From NCBI GenBank assembly GCA_029817715.1, contig JARUPY010000465.1, positions 682,001 through 746,000 on the forward strand: a DNA stretch of 64,000 bases, read 5' to 3'. The notes under the pieces are model-generated. The model made no database searches. It had not been told where the DNA came from and saw only the letters and a program-made list of their open reading frames with translations. A program made the translations under genes and the position numbers. Source of the stretch: Melastoma dodecandrum. Lineage: Eukaryota; Streptophyta; Magnoliopsida; Myrtales; Melastomataceae. Numbering within the stretch: position 1 is the first letter of the stretch; every line of letters starts with the position of its first letter. Below are positions 19,933 through 34,164 of this stretch, one piece after another.

Positions 19933-21018
19933 GATTTTGGGTAATTTTGAAATTATAACCGTATTTCGCGATTATAAGCGTATTTTCGTAGAAAGCTCGA
20001 AAATATAGGTCCGACAAGTGAGTCTAGTTGGGCTCAAAACTCGATTCGGGCCGATTGGGCCGTCGGGCCAGACCCGTCCATGCCCACTTGTTATTTATCA
20101 TTCTATGTATCCGGCACCCAATTATCTGCCGAACTTTTAGGGATGAGAGTTCCAACATTAATCAAAGAGTTCACAAATCATGCGTAAGGAGCAAGAGAGA
20201 TGTACAAGTTATATACATCACACTATGCATGCCATTTTGTCATTTTCGAAATCGAAATTCATCCGGATGTCAGCCTGCAACAAAATAATGGATATACAAA
20301 ATAAAAAAGAATCTAGCAGGGAGGACTTGAGCAACCTTTGTCGCATCAAGGTCAAGCAGGACATTAAAGGAACACTACTCACCCGCATAAGCAATTAACA
20401 ATACCTGAACACGCACCAGATCACGGGAGAAAAGAAACTTCGAGAGCAGGCTAAGCATGTGGCAGACATTCTCCATGCACCGTACTTTTTGATAAATTAA
20501 CACCTTCTTCAGGCCAAATCAAAATACCTTGGCTGAAGAAGTCCTCGGGGACACAGACATCACCACCGTCATCCGAATAAGCATCACTTGTCTGCATTTA
20601 ACGACATTATCATCTGCGTAAAGTCCTGACCCAGCTGCCGAGATGGATGAGTCTTTGTCCCCCATTCTCAAGGTTCTCCCTCTGCCTCTGAAGAAAACAA
20701 TCAGCTACAAGCATGAGCTCCTGCGGAAGAAAAAGATCCTGTACATCCATCCATCCCTGTCCTCGCGTGGACAGGAGTTGGATTATCCGAAATATTATCC
20801 TCCCTGCCAGAAATTATTAGCGACCATCCATCCAATTAGCTCAGCTCAGTAATGTCATTGCTTTGCTTCATAACTTACTTTAGAAAGCAAGTTAGACCTT
20901 TGGGTTCAGAAGAGAACCGGATTATGAGAACCCACCAACCCTGTCCCAAACCATGGCCGATTAGAAGATGTTGTAGTCTTGGGGACTCGTCATTTTTATT
21001 ATTCCTGGGAACCCCTTC
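19933..21018. other. Intergenic region, downstream of ATR
   Basis: The part next to 21018 is presumably ATR 3' UTR (minus strand). Short plus-strand frames (20028-20288, 20643-20852) lack homology. Confidence 0.4.
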
Positions 21019-24000
21019 CTAAAACCATGGCATCCACCATATATACATCTTCCCTAGATTCTTCAAAGAAACGGCCTCCGCAATCAAGCGACGAGCTTGA
21101 CCTTCGACGGCTAATGGCAAAGATGGGGCAGCTCCAACGCCTACCACAACCCCTTGCAACCTGGCCTCAATATTATTCACAGCTCGCTGCATGAGAAATT
21201 ATTACTGAACCATTATAATCTTTCCGAAACTCGTCACAGATGAAGATAAGCAACAAATAGACGTGCATGAACAGATATCAACAGCAGCGTTTTTCTAACG
21301 AGAAAACATCTTAAGACAAGGGCAGCAAAATGGCATGCTACTAATAGCCTAACTAAAAGAATTCCAAACCTGTGCATGGGGGTTCTGCACTTCAACTCCA
21401 CTGGATTTGTGAGATTTAGTCCATTCTACTAATGGATCATGCAAAAATGTCTCGAGCACGCTCATCAGAGTTTCCCTATTGGTCCTTAAAACAGAAAGCG
21501 TAATCTCACAAACCCGTAAAAAGATTCCTTCATATCCTGTGATGCCGAGTCCATCAATCATGTTCTGAAAATTAGGCAACAAATTCAACTTAGAGATTAA
21601 GAACAGCACAATGGTAGTTGCTGCATAAAGAATGAAACAAATAGGAAAAGAAAGTAAATTACGGAATGTTGAATGCAACAGAGTCAAGAAAATAGTGAGT
21701 TAAAAGGCAATTGAAAAGGTTTGCAGGCATGCGGATTCAGTCTTGAATTGAAATAAAAAACAGTTGAAAACAATCAATAGCCACCGTTATCAGAAGCCCT
21801 GAGGATACACAGCATCCTATGCTGCATTTACATTAGAACTAGCAGAATGACCATTTGCTGCGAGAATAGATACCAGATAACAATTGAATAATAAACTACG
21901 ACAGAAGATGGCTGCTCAAGCCTAACCTGGGTTAGCCTAAAAGGAACCAACTCAGGTTTCTCCAGCTGCAAGCCTTTGTCAAATAAACAACTGAAGTCAA
22001 CATGTACACAATCACCCGTGGTAGAATCCAGGAGAATATTTTCCCCATGCCTGTCACCAAGCCCTACGATATGACCAACCATCGACCAGACAGCAGTTGT
22101 GTGAGCATAAGCAATTCGAGCTCTAAACCAAGCAGCAGGTTCAGAGAAAGTAGTCAAGAACCACCGATGAAAAACTGGGGGAAACATGGGCAGAATCTTT
22201 TCCTTCAGCATTTCGTCTTCAGGCATTTTTGCTTGGCATTGGTCATAGATGCGTTTTATTTGAGGATTTGTCCGCTGTCTGTCAAACTTTCCTAATGCAA
22301 TGTATGTGTCTTGGAGTATATGACGGAGACCACGTGTGTGGGGAACCCATTCTACCATCCCACAGTCCTCTGTCAAAGGAATAACAGCAAAGGTGCGAAT
22401 ATAAAGCTCTCTTCGCCGGCTTTCAGGAGATTTAGATAATAGCCGATTTATCATAGCGTTGAACTCCATCATACGAGCATCTTTCCTCAGGTCGTCCTTG
22501 GGCTTGCAAAGAAATGGTCTTTCAATACCATCACTACCCAGAAAAACAACCTACAGATAGAAAGGGTAATAACCAATTACTGGGTACACATACAATGTAA
22601 TCAAAACATTCTCAAGTCACAAAAAACTAACAAATACAGTGTTAGTTATTCATGGACAATAATGACACGGCAGTCAACTTCAAGGGGTGCTTGTTTGAGG
22701 GAGGGCGCATAAGCATGATAATCTACCAAGGCTCAATGAGAACTTCAGATATCACCCATCAAATCAGCAGGATTAATATCACCTTCATCGTTTCCATGAT
22801 TTCCTCATGCAATCAATGACTTAAAAAGATAACACATTTATGACTTAACAACCAAGACTCATAAAAAAAAATTAACCAAGAAAAAAACAGCATAATCAAA
22901 CAAACTTAGCTACTCTAAAACAATAGGACGGGCAAATACTTCACAATATCAGGTAGTTTGCTTAAACATAAGGAAAATAAAAGGACATTGTGGACCATCA
23001 TGGACTCCTTCAAAAACTATTTCATAAAATTGCCACACCTTTTTAGGTCTTTGAAGTGATGAAAGGATGTCAGCCTCATCAGAAATAGATACAATTGTAG
23101 GAAGATCAGCAACAATAAAGATATCAGAAGTGGAGGTCCCGTTGATGTATGTATCATACTGTGGTAAACTAACAGTCAAAGACTGCTGAACTGGCATCAA
23201 TATATCTAAAGGCATCATCCTTTTCAAGGAACTAAATTCTGTGGCAATATTAACAGTCTTTGCTTTCGGCTGCCCTGGATGGAAGCACAACTTGATGAGA
23301 TGGTCTATTAGACTGGCAAATTGGTCAAATAGATTATTGCCACCATTTCCCTGACTAAAGTCCTTCCGTGCAGACTGAATAATCTCCGCTGCAGCTTCTC
23401 GTCTCGACGGGACAGTGGATTTTGAAACAGCCGCCATTATCCAAAGAGCTTGCTGAGGGTATTGCCTGAGGACAGATGTGACAATGTGTTTGACAAGCCG
23501 AACAATTTCTTCATTCTGGTGACAGATTCGAGAAACCAACTGCGGCAAGACAGTCAGCCACTGATAAGTAGGCAAATCCTTCAAGCAACCTCTCATGACA
23601 CTCATAACCTAACACAGAGAACATAACATATCAACAAACTAGAAATTACAACGTATAGAGAATATTGGAAAAGGACTCGGGGATTATACCTTCCCGTGGG
23701 CATGTTTCATGTCTTTGTTGGCAGAGGAGCCACATTTCAGATAAAAACTCCCAAAATCAAACCACAGAGTTAACAATCTTGGAAGAGCTTGAAACAAATT
23801 TTTGTGCCCCCTGTGAAGCCCCTTGGCGTAGAACAAGAGAACATCAGGTAGGTAAGACCACCAACATTTTTCACCGCCTGAATTTGCAGACATAGTGGTA
23901 GAAGCTGAAGGCATCCGGTGACTTATCTCAGAACTTTCTTCCTGACGTTTCCTAGCATCGGCTAGCACTTCATCACAATACTTAGCCAAGTAAAAATAAC

Positions 24001-27000
24001 CTTTTTCCCACTTGGGCTGCAATTCCTTTACCCTTGAATAAAGACTTATCACTTCTTCTTTTTGCTTCTGTCCCGTATAGTGAATCCACCTTGAGTACAG
24101 TAGCATGGTCTTTGCTGCATCATCATTCTCGTTAAGATTTTGAGATTCACCAGGACTAGGCAGCGTGATGAGATGTGCTAGAGAATGGCTGTTCATAGAA
24201 GATATAGCAGCTGATCCAAGAACCTCAACTGGAAAATTAAGGAGAGACTGCTGCAGCACATTAATGGCACTGTCAGCACGACGAGTGTTCCAGAGAAGTT
24301 TCGCTTTTTCCATGTGTACATTATGAGCACCTGAAGCCTGAGCTTCTAAAATTGCTCTGTTGGCTGTCTCATAGTGACCAGCCAAGCGACAAAGCTTTGC
24401 ATATTGTAACCAGCAGTTCCCAACTTCAGCACCGAGGGCGCTGGCACTAAAAACTAGTCTACGCAAAGCTAAAAGTGGCTCTCTAGCCCACAGTGAAGGC
24501 TGGGTAAACTTGAGCCGGTTCCCCCAACTATCTATCAATTTTGAGAAGCCGGCATCATCTGCATCAAACGACTTATCCAAGAAAGATTTGGCACCAAGCA
24601 GAGAATGGAAGTCTTCAAGCTCACGAAGAAAGTGAAGCTTAACAATGTATGGATAAGCACGTAAATGTGAATCCATTCCAGCAGCAGCCAATGGGGCAAT
24701 CAATGCCTGCTTGGACAAAGCAATTTTCTCAGCAACCGAAAACTGATCCTTCTTCATAATTGCCTGGAGAATCTTGGCAACATCCATGTCAAAGGAAGCA
24801 TAACTTTCAGAACTGCTGCAAATCAAACCATCCTCCAAAGCCCCATTAAGGTACTCGTCCATTAAGTCCCAGTGGCTAAGTCTCCAGGCTGCCTGCACTC
24901 CTTGCATGGACCATGTTTTCTTATATTGAGGAATCCTTGCAATCAAGCCATCTACATGAGTAACCATTGCCTGAAGGTGGCACATATTAAGTAAACAGTT
25001 TAGAACATCTGAATGCCGTTGCACTGAGGTAGGCTCCATCTGCAAAGCTTGTTCACAAGAAGTTAAAACCTCTGCCCAATTCCCTGCCTTTTTATTTATA
25101 AGAAGTTGGTCTTGCAAGCTAGGCAACTTACGTAAACAAGCAAGGCCAGATAGACCATCAGGCTCATCTAAGAAGCTGTAAATTTCCATCAAGTACGAAA
25201 TATCTGCATCCTCAAATGTACTAGAGCTCCACGCAGCAGGATTGAAGGATCCTGACTTCTTTCGAACGTGGGATTCGAAATACATCAGGGCACGGGCATA
25301 TGCTTGACACCTGAATGAGGCTCTGGCAAGAGTCACTTTTGATATTGCAGCCAAAAGTTCTGATACATTTTTACACTGTGACTGAAGTTGCTCTGGATCC
25401 CAGGAAGAATGGGCACCTGGGTCCTTCGACTTCGAAAGACCCTGCTTTGAAGCTGATGGATGTAGAGACTGAGACAAAGCAAGCTCTTGGCTAACATCAT
25501 CAGCCCACTGACCAAGATTATCCAGAAGAGTGAATATAGCCTGAATACAAACTTCGCTCTGACCACTGTGGATTGCATTAACTGTGCTGATGTTATCCGA
25601 TGCCGCCGCATCAAGCACATACATGATTTCTTCATTTATGCTATGGCGAGCTTCCTCAGATCCATGACAGACAGCATTGAGGACTAGGTAAGGAAGCAAG
25701 TACATTGCTGTTGGCATGTCATGACGCACTATTCCTCTACAAGCATTGAAAATATTTACACGGGGCCCACTGGCATGCATATTCAGTTTCTTAATCCAAG
25801 AATATATCCATCTCCTGAAAGACATGGAAGGGCGGTATATTGGTCCAGAAACAGCCGATTCACTTGTGCCAGGAAGTTGGAATCTAGAAGTCAGACAAGG
25901 AGCGATTATCTCCTTCACATAAACAGAAAATCGATCCCATAATTTCTGACCCCTGGAAAGGTTTTCATTCACAGCATTTTTTCGCTTGCTTCCCACCACA
26001 GCATCTTTCGAAGCAGTTATTTTCTCTGTTTGTGATGCAGAAGAAATATTGTCATCCAACGATGCCTCGCAGCCTGCAAACTTCAGCAACTCTTGGATAG
26101 CAAGTGCAGCTGAGTCTTGAATAATGGTGTCAGAGGAAGCTCTAAAAGCTCTGGCCAAAAACTTGTGAATAAGCTCAAAGATTAGATCATCATCCGAGCA
26201 TTCAATTTTAAAACGCTGAGACGAAAACCCCTTCACTTTGGCAGGGTCAACAGCCCCAAGTGCTCCAATGCAATCAGCGCACACTAGTTTTAGCCTTTGA
26301 CCAACGAGTGTCCTAGATTCTTCAGCACATCCTCTCAATAAAGATCTAATTAAGGAGCTCAAAATATCCATGTCCGAGCATACTTCCCCTGAAATCAAAC
26401 TTTCAACCTCCTCCCTTCTCAAATTCAACAACTTACACAGCTCACATGCCACCATGTACCTGACATTCAAGTTCTCATGATTTAAGCCGTCATCAAGATT
26501 GCGTAACTGATCCTTTAATGTCATTGATCCCCGGGCTTCCTCTATAGCTTTGTTCACTTCTTCTAAAGCAGGAATGCACGGTAAAGGAGGAAATTCATGA
26601 ATGTTTTGCTCAATAATCTTCTTATGCTTCAAAACTACTTCCTCTAAAATTTCAACAACTTTATTAAAGAACATCACACCACTCTTCTCTCTCTCTATGA
26701 AGGGTATGAGAGAGGCAAAAATCTGGGAGCTCACATGTTTAATGGTGGTTGGAGATACTTTTCCCAATTGTTGAATGAAAAAGAGCAAGATGGAAAGACC
26801 ATGAAATTGCAGAGATTCTTTCTCCAAGGCATGCATAATAAGGACCATCAATTTTGGAACATAAGTGCTAAGATGGCAGCCCATCAAAGAAATCAGCATC
26901 TCAATACGCCTCAAAGCTTGCTTCTGCAGCAAGACATCATCAGAGTGTAACAGCCTTCTGTCAATACTATTTAGGAGGCCGACAAAATGATTCTTAAGAA

Positions 27001-30000
27001 ATGAGGGAAGGTCCTCATTACCTGTCAGAATCCTGGAAACCTTTTTAATAATCCCAGGTACTTCTGATAATCTGCAGGAATAGTGAACAGGGAGTCAATG
27101 ATGGAATACAGATGCTTAGACAAAGCCAGGTCCATGAACAGAGAATCGTCATGAAAACTACCTCTCTGATGTACAGGAGACAAAAAATTCAAATATGCAA
27201 CAATTGCCAAGTTTCAAAATAAGTCAGTCCTACTTATCCAAGAGACAGAGCAGGAATGCCAGAAAATGAAGCACAATAGATAGCACCAAGATGCATAACA
27301 TAGCAAGCCTTCTGGAAACACTGTGGTAAGAACAAAATAATGTCTATGTTAGTTGGAAGAGTAGGTTTAGGCACAATAAATCCCCGACAACAGACTGAGC
27401 AATGCTCTCCCCCCGTGTCAAAAAATTCACCTCACATTTGAAACCTAACAAGTCAGTAATGAGAGTGAAAAGCAGTGTATTCTTATACATGTTGCACAGG
27501 TGATGGGTACAAATTTAAGCACAAGAAATGGTAACATACCTCCTGTCTGTCTTATTTGAGTCACTGCCATCTAAAAAGCAGATAAGCTCATCCAGAAGTG
27601 CAGGTAATGCAGCAGAAAAGATTTCCTGGCTGTCGGAACCAGTCTGATCTCTATAAAACTGTAAGGCAGCTAGCAACTGTTGCTCACCTTCTTGGAGAGA
27701 AAACGCAAGAACCTTTGGCAGGGAATTTACAACGAGTGGCACTAGTTCAATGTTCAAGCATTTTGACATCTCATACAAGGTGTCTAAAGCACTGTCATCA
27801 TCTTTTTGAGCCACCACAAGCTTAGGCAGAATATCAGGGACCATTTTTTTCAGAAGCTCTTCAACTTCCATCCCAAAAACGGCTTCAGCAAACTCCCTTA
27901 CCATGGATGGGCGGGTCGCAAGTCTGTTAGAGACATAGCTATATAATTCATTTCTGATATGATCAAATTTGACAAGAATTTCTTCTAGACCTCCTTGGCA
28001 ATGGAAGAAACAAGATTTGTGAATTAATCTAGAGGCATTCATTCTCACAGTAGCATGTGGATTATCAATTTGATCAACCAATAAAATCAATGAGAACATG
28101 AAAATATCATTCCCCACAGTGACAGAGAGCATAAGTTCCGCAACAGACTCCAAAAGCGTTTCAAAAACCTGGGGTTCTCCTGCTTCTCCTAAAACTTGCT
28201 TAATCATGTTCATAAACATCTCTTTATTTCGACCTTGATCATCATTACCTGGAAATAAACTAGCCAAAACCGAATCCTTAGTAAACTGACTAATCTGAGA
28301 GCAAAATGCTTCTCTCACCCCCTTTTTCTTGCAAAGCAGCAAATACTTTATTGATTTGATCCAATCATGCCGCCTTTTCTCAAAGAAGTCTTCACTCATG
28401 TGTACAAGTATCCGTTGAATGTTTTGGACGCAAGCAATTTGAACCTCTTCTAACATCTCATCATTCAGGAGTACAAAAAATAGGGAATAAAAGTGAGCCA
28501 ATTCACTTTTAGAGAAGGTACTACTAGTGTTCAATTCACCCAGATGAATAACCATTCCACGCCCATCACCCATTTCTGAATGTTTGTCACATTTTGAACA
28601 CCAGAAACCTCCGAGCAGAAAGTCCGCAGTCATGCTCTGTTTCTTATCATCCCTGTTTAGAAACATTTTGCATGAATTCTTTTCTGGACCACCAGCACGG
28701 TTTTTAAACCCATAAAGGCAGGATAGAAAACCCAGGCAAAAGGGAACAATCTTCTTCACCCTTTTATGGACACATTTCTGTAGAATCCTGCAAAGGCAAC
28801 CGGTAATAACAAGGTTAAACCATAAGATGCCATCTACAAGGCACTGATTTAAGATAGCAAATCATTACATAGAAGTACTTTAAATCACTGATACTGAGGA
28901 ATCGAATTTAACACCGTTTTTTCTTAAAATAGTCAGCAAAAATTATCAACAAAAAGGATCTAGCCTAATGACATTCGTATTGGCAGCACATAAGGAAGGA
29001 CATATAAGAAAGCGAGCTTCAAACCTATCAGCACTTCAAAAAGGATTATTCTCTTTACTAAATGGAACCCCAATTCAATGTTATGTGAATATGAGATTTT
29101 CTTCAGTTGCAATTTCATCATCTGGCTGTCAGCCTCCATGTCCCCACAGTGAATATCTGGCTAAGACATTTGCAATTTGTAACCACGAGGCCGTGATGCT
29201 ATCTAGTGAATATCTGGCTAAGACATTTTCTAATGACCAAACAGTTTCAAAGCCATGCTCTCCTTCAATAATTTCATGCAGGTAATAACAAATTCATGAG
29301 TGGTAGTAAACTTCATTTTGAAAGATAACTCAATTATTTAATGGAAGCCAAATCACAATTCTGAATTTTTTTTATTTTCTTACACAGCCGAAATGGTTGA
29401 AGTACATGCAAACACTGAACAGAAAATTGATTAAGTGCTTGCTTACTCTAGCCTCTGAAAAATGCTGGCCATTACATCGAAACAGGAAAAATAGACTATA
29501 AGTGGCATAGATAGAACAGCTTCGGCCACAACGTCTTCTGATTCATCAGTGAGACATAAATCAAGAATTCTCAAATCATCTCCTCCATGTACAACCTGAC
29601 CAAGTGCAGAAATCACTTGAATTGAGCACATTTTTGTCTTTGAAATAGGACTAGATTCAAGCACTGCGAGATCATGGGTCCAAGGGAAGTTAAGTATCAC
29701 AAACAGATCCTTGACTATATCTTCTGTGTGTCTGGACATTTGTTGCTTGACATAAAGAGATCCTAAATCAAAGAACAACATAGAGTGCTTAGTTAGTACC
29801 TAAATATTGATGATCTCATGGTGTTTATCCTCAAATGAGGTCGTAATAACCTCCAAACCACAATTCCAGCAATACCCAACCCTTCAATCCTGAAAAATGT
29901 CATCCAATGGATTTTACGAGTATCGAGTCTAAGTTCTCTTAAGGAACATATAAAGAATGACACAAGCATGTGTAACAGGCATGCATACTACCTATATGTT

Positions 30001-33000
30001 AGAGTTTACAAGAATTAGGTTGCATAAATACATCGTTCTTTTCCCTCTATCCTACTAGCCAGAAGTGATCCCGCCATGAGCTTCCTGAAGAAATTTTGAT
30101 TTTTACATGTTAAATGTCTGGTACCTCAACCAAAGCATGTGTCCTATAAAAACCAACATTTGTTGTATGCAAGTTATATTTCTTACCCCGCACAAGAAGA
30201 ATGCAGTGAATTGCTTCCAGGTAAATGGAAACGTCAAGCAGGGAGCAATTTCCTTTCTTCACCTACAAGATACAATGTTTCGTCAGGAGATGGGACAGTC
30301 TACGCAGTAGAATATCAGAATGCAGTTCCGACTTTAGAACATGCCAACAATAAGAGATAACCATACCTCCCCAGCTACAAGTGGAATCCAATAAATGATT
30401 AGCTGAAAGATAGCTTCTCCAAGGCTAGTTGACGAGTAATCTAAGAATGAGATACTTAGCATGCTGAGAGCTCTTAAAAATATGTTTAGTTTCAGTGTCA
30501 AAGATTCAGCGCTAGCTGTGTTCAAAAGATCAATAAATGACAGAATCGATGAATATAATGTGCCACCATAGTTCTCTTCTGTCACAGAAATGAGCACAAG
30601 ATTTTCTTTGACGATAGCACTAACATCAGGAACGTCACTTTTCATATCTACTTTTCGGCGTTTGATATGGAAATTCTCCTCCTCCATAGGACCCCTTTTT
30701 TCTCCAACCAGTAAATGTCCATTAAAATTAGGCGTTTTACAATCAACTGTTCCTCCCCCAACACTGACAATACCAAGTATGGATAGCGCTGCTTTCAAAC
30801 AACGTATCAACGGAAGGCAAGATTCCGGAGAGCACAGCGCCTGGACTAAGGATTCTGGCTTCCACAAATGAGGTTGGCATAATTTAGCTATTCGTACATA
30901 AGCATTGCATAATGCAACCTGAGAAATGCACAAGTTTATTATTTTATCTTTAAGCCTAGAGAATCCAAATGATACTAACATCGAAGAATAAACCTTGAGT
31001 TCGCTGCTCCTAGTTCTCCTGATTGACTGGTGGAATATACCAATCAGAGCGGAAGCAGTGGCTCTCACAACATCATCGGAACAACTAGAGAAGAGTGCAT
31101 CAAGACAACAGCCAACAGAAGCATCATAATTTTTGTTTCTGAAAAAAAATATTCCCAGCATAAGAAAATGCCACGTGTACTTGGATAAATTCTGCATTCA
31201 GAATCTTATTAGAATTGGACATACTTTTCTAAATTCCAAGATAGATAAAGCATGATCTAAAATATGCCAAGATATCCTTCACTATATCTTCGGACAGAAC
31301 TTCTCAAGAAAATTATGATCATGAGCATCAAAGGTCGGTGAGGTTTTGCTTTGAGCCTACCTCTCAGTTCATGAACTTAGCCTGACAAAACGTATGACTA
31401 AATAATCTAGCAGGAAAACATTACTGAATTTCGAGAGATAATAGCAGCATGACCAACTCCCAGATATGATTTTACTTTGAGACTAATCTACCCAGAAAAA
31501 GGTACCAGGAAGTCACATAACAATACCTGAAATCAAAAGGTGGATCTTCATCCTCACCTAACACAGCCAATATAGACCGGATAACATTCTCGTGAGGAAT
31601 GACATCATAGCATATTGCAGACCCACAGATGCAGGCAAAGTCGAAACATGCCTTCAAAAATTTGCAGGTGAATGAGATAAGCATCAAAACAAATGAAAGC
31701 GTGAATTCAATATTAAGTTGCTGCCTACCATTTGTAACTCTGCATCTCCATAACATAAGAGACGAAACATGGTAGAAACAAATGACGAACTCACAAGGCC
31801 CTCCACGGAAATCGTTCCATCCGTCAGGCATTTGCTCAGAAGCTTAATCATCCAACAGGCAAAAAATTGCCACCTTTTATTACCAGCAAGATTAAGCAAA
31901 AGTCCAGAACCATCATCAAGTTTATTGTTTGTGGGTAGAGCACAAAGGCAAGCAGGATCATCAAAAATGCCAGTAAAGGAGTCCCTGAAGCACTTCAGAG
32001 TTGGCTGGCTGTAATCCAATTGCATGGGAAATTTTACGAGGATAGATGCCACATGAAGTATATCTACAAATCAAGTGCCACTTGTCAAAATTTGTCCAGT
32101 GCTTTTTATCTATATCTCATCTTAAATTGGATTGTCCATGGATGGTGGAGTAATGGACAAATGGAATGATTGAAGCAACAAGAGATCATAGTATTAATTG
32201 TAAACGCAAATTCCAGAAATATTTCCTTACCTTCAATACATACCATCATATCTACAAAGAACTGGCGATATGCATCCCTGTCTCCCGTCCGCAGCAAGGA
32301 TAAAAGAGATGCTGCAGCCTCAAAAATAACCCCATACCATGCACTGGAACATAACAGAATTATCAGATATGTAGGATGATGAATAACGAAAAAAAGAAAC
32401 TTCAGAAGAAAATGCAATCCCGCTTTATCGTAAATTGGGAAGTTGAAGAAAGGAAAGAAAATAAAAGAAAAGCAACCAGAAAACTCTGAGCCAATTCAAT
32501 AAGAGAGTGTTGAAAGAACCACTTGCCTAAATGAAGGCTCGGCAAAGAACGGCAATATGCGGCCAATTATCGGTAGAACAGCAGTTGCTTTCCCATGGTA
32601 ATATACCCCAGGAAGGCTTCTGGCAGTATGGGAGACAAGCTTAAGTACAGCTACGACTTCCCTCTCATTGGCTGGAAAATCCAAAAAAAGGGAGACAACA
32701 AGTTTCTGAGTTCGACACATGACAAGAACCCATAAGGAAAAGTATCACTGATATTAATGCATATAGGAAGAAAGCTAGAGAAATACACAATTTTTATTTT
32801 CATAAAATCATAATAAATCCTGCTAATATGAACTAGCTTTATAAATTCTCCATATCATCGAAAGAAATGTTCTTTCTATTGTTTACTTGGCAACTGGCGA
32901 ATATTCAAAATTTTCAAACACAAAACACGAAGTAAATCAGCCAAAAATTTCCAGGGTAGCGACTTCTTCTTCATAATTTTCAAGAAACCACAAATTACTC

Positions 33001-33516
33001 AGAACTTACTAAAATAAATATCATATGTAAACGTAGGAATACCGTCCTAAAGTGCCAAAGACTCCATTTCTGAAGATAACTACAGACTGATTCACAATAA
33101 ATCTAAGTCAGGCCGGCCTCACAAAATTCAAAAAAGAAAAAAAAATCTACAAAACCTGAGTGAAGCGCGAACTAATTTTCCAGAAAATCTACTACAGTTG
33201 CCCTAGCACCTTCCCACGCCTCAAGAACCCATCGAAATCAAATTAACCCCCAATGGTCATCCTCATTCCCAAGAGAACCCAGCTGAACAAGAACAAAAAT
33301 AGCAAGAAACGGCAAGACCATACGAGAAGCGGACGGAACTACATAGGTGTGGAGCAGGTTGGGCAAAACGGCCCTAAACCTCGCCTCCACGGCGTCGTCG
33401 TCCCCAACGCGTCCGTCTCCTCCGGCATCGTCAGAGGCATTCGCCGACGGGGACGTGGCTATCCGCTCACGAAGTTCGTGAACCAGGCTCGTTATCCTGA
33501 CCTTGCTGTTACTCAT
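21019..33516 (-). CDS. ATR: ATR checkpoint kinase (PI3K-related kinase), 14 exons, complete
   Basis: ATR signals replication stress and single-stranded DNA damage in the nucleus through a PI3K-like Ser/Thr kinase. Exons, from the start: 33516-33324, 32671-32527, 32343-32231, 32063-31729, 31651-31527, 31138-30367, 30262-30187, 29762-29447, 28787-27540, 27071-23690, 23608-23039, 22550-21927, 21564-21370, 21186-21019. All phases agree and give 2,753 aa, close to Arabidopsis ATR (about 2,700). The start is the ATG of MSNSKVRITSLVHELRERIA, the family N-terminus. HEAT-like repeats fill the first half. The UME region begins near residue 1110, and the FAT region lies in the long exon 10. In the kinase domain, the catalytic loop GLGDRHGENIL puts Asp at about 2591 and Asn at about 2596, and HVDFS puts the metal Asp at about 2610. 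FATC ends MYIWWMPWF. Exon 7 is only 76 nt and was found by its splice sites and phase. Intron 2 uses a GC donor. Confidence 0.95.
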
Positions 33517-34164
33517 CCGCCTCTCCGCTCCACCGGTTTTTTTTTTTCTCCGGCAAGTCGCTCGACTTTCTCGGGGGGACGCAGCACCGAAGTCAAGTTG
33601 AAAAGTAACCGCCCTTTCTTGATCCCTGCGCTCTTCCGGGTCGGATCCTGTAGCCCGAATCCGAACACACAAATGGGCCTATTTATCGGGCATACTCATG
33701 TTGGGCCTATATCGTGGCCCAAATTGTTGAAGCTAAAAGCAAAAAAAAAAAAATTCAAACTTTCTAGTAAATATTAATATTAATTTCATAAACATTTGCT
33801 GAATGACTTTAGCCATTCAAATTAATTCAAAATTTTATTATTATCTCAATTATTAAAATTGGTGGAAATGAAATATATAGAACTTTTTAAGTCATTTGTA
33901 TCTAACTAAAAATAATAACTAAATATAAGATAGCATTTCCTTGTTGGCAACACCACACCATTATTGTCGAAATGAAATACTCAAACACAACCTACTTTCT
34001 TACCTTCACTAACAGAAAAATCAGTAACCACAACCCTGCCGGAAGGTTTCTACGAATGGGCCGGAGCGCATGCTCAGATGGGATAGCCCGGGTTATTTGA
34101 ACTGTTCTACGACCGGCTTCCCTGCGACTCGTCCAAAGAAAAATGTTTACTGGATCAATCTTCT
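33517..34164. other. ATR 5' flank / MSL 3' flank
   Basis: A poly-T run (about 33538-33547) lies within ATR's likely 5' leader. Otherwise AT-rich; no gene. Confidence 0.5.

Noticed and set aside
28968..30360. Plus-strand frames inside the ATR gene
   Set aside because: They lie in ATR introns or opposite its exons and lack homology.
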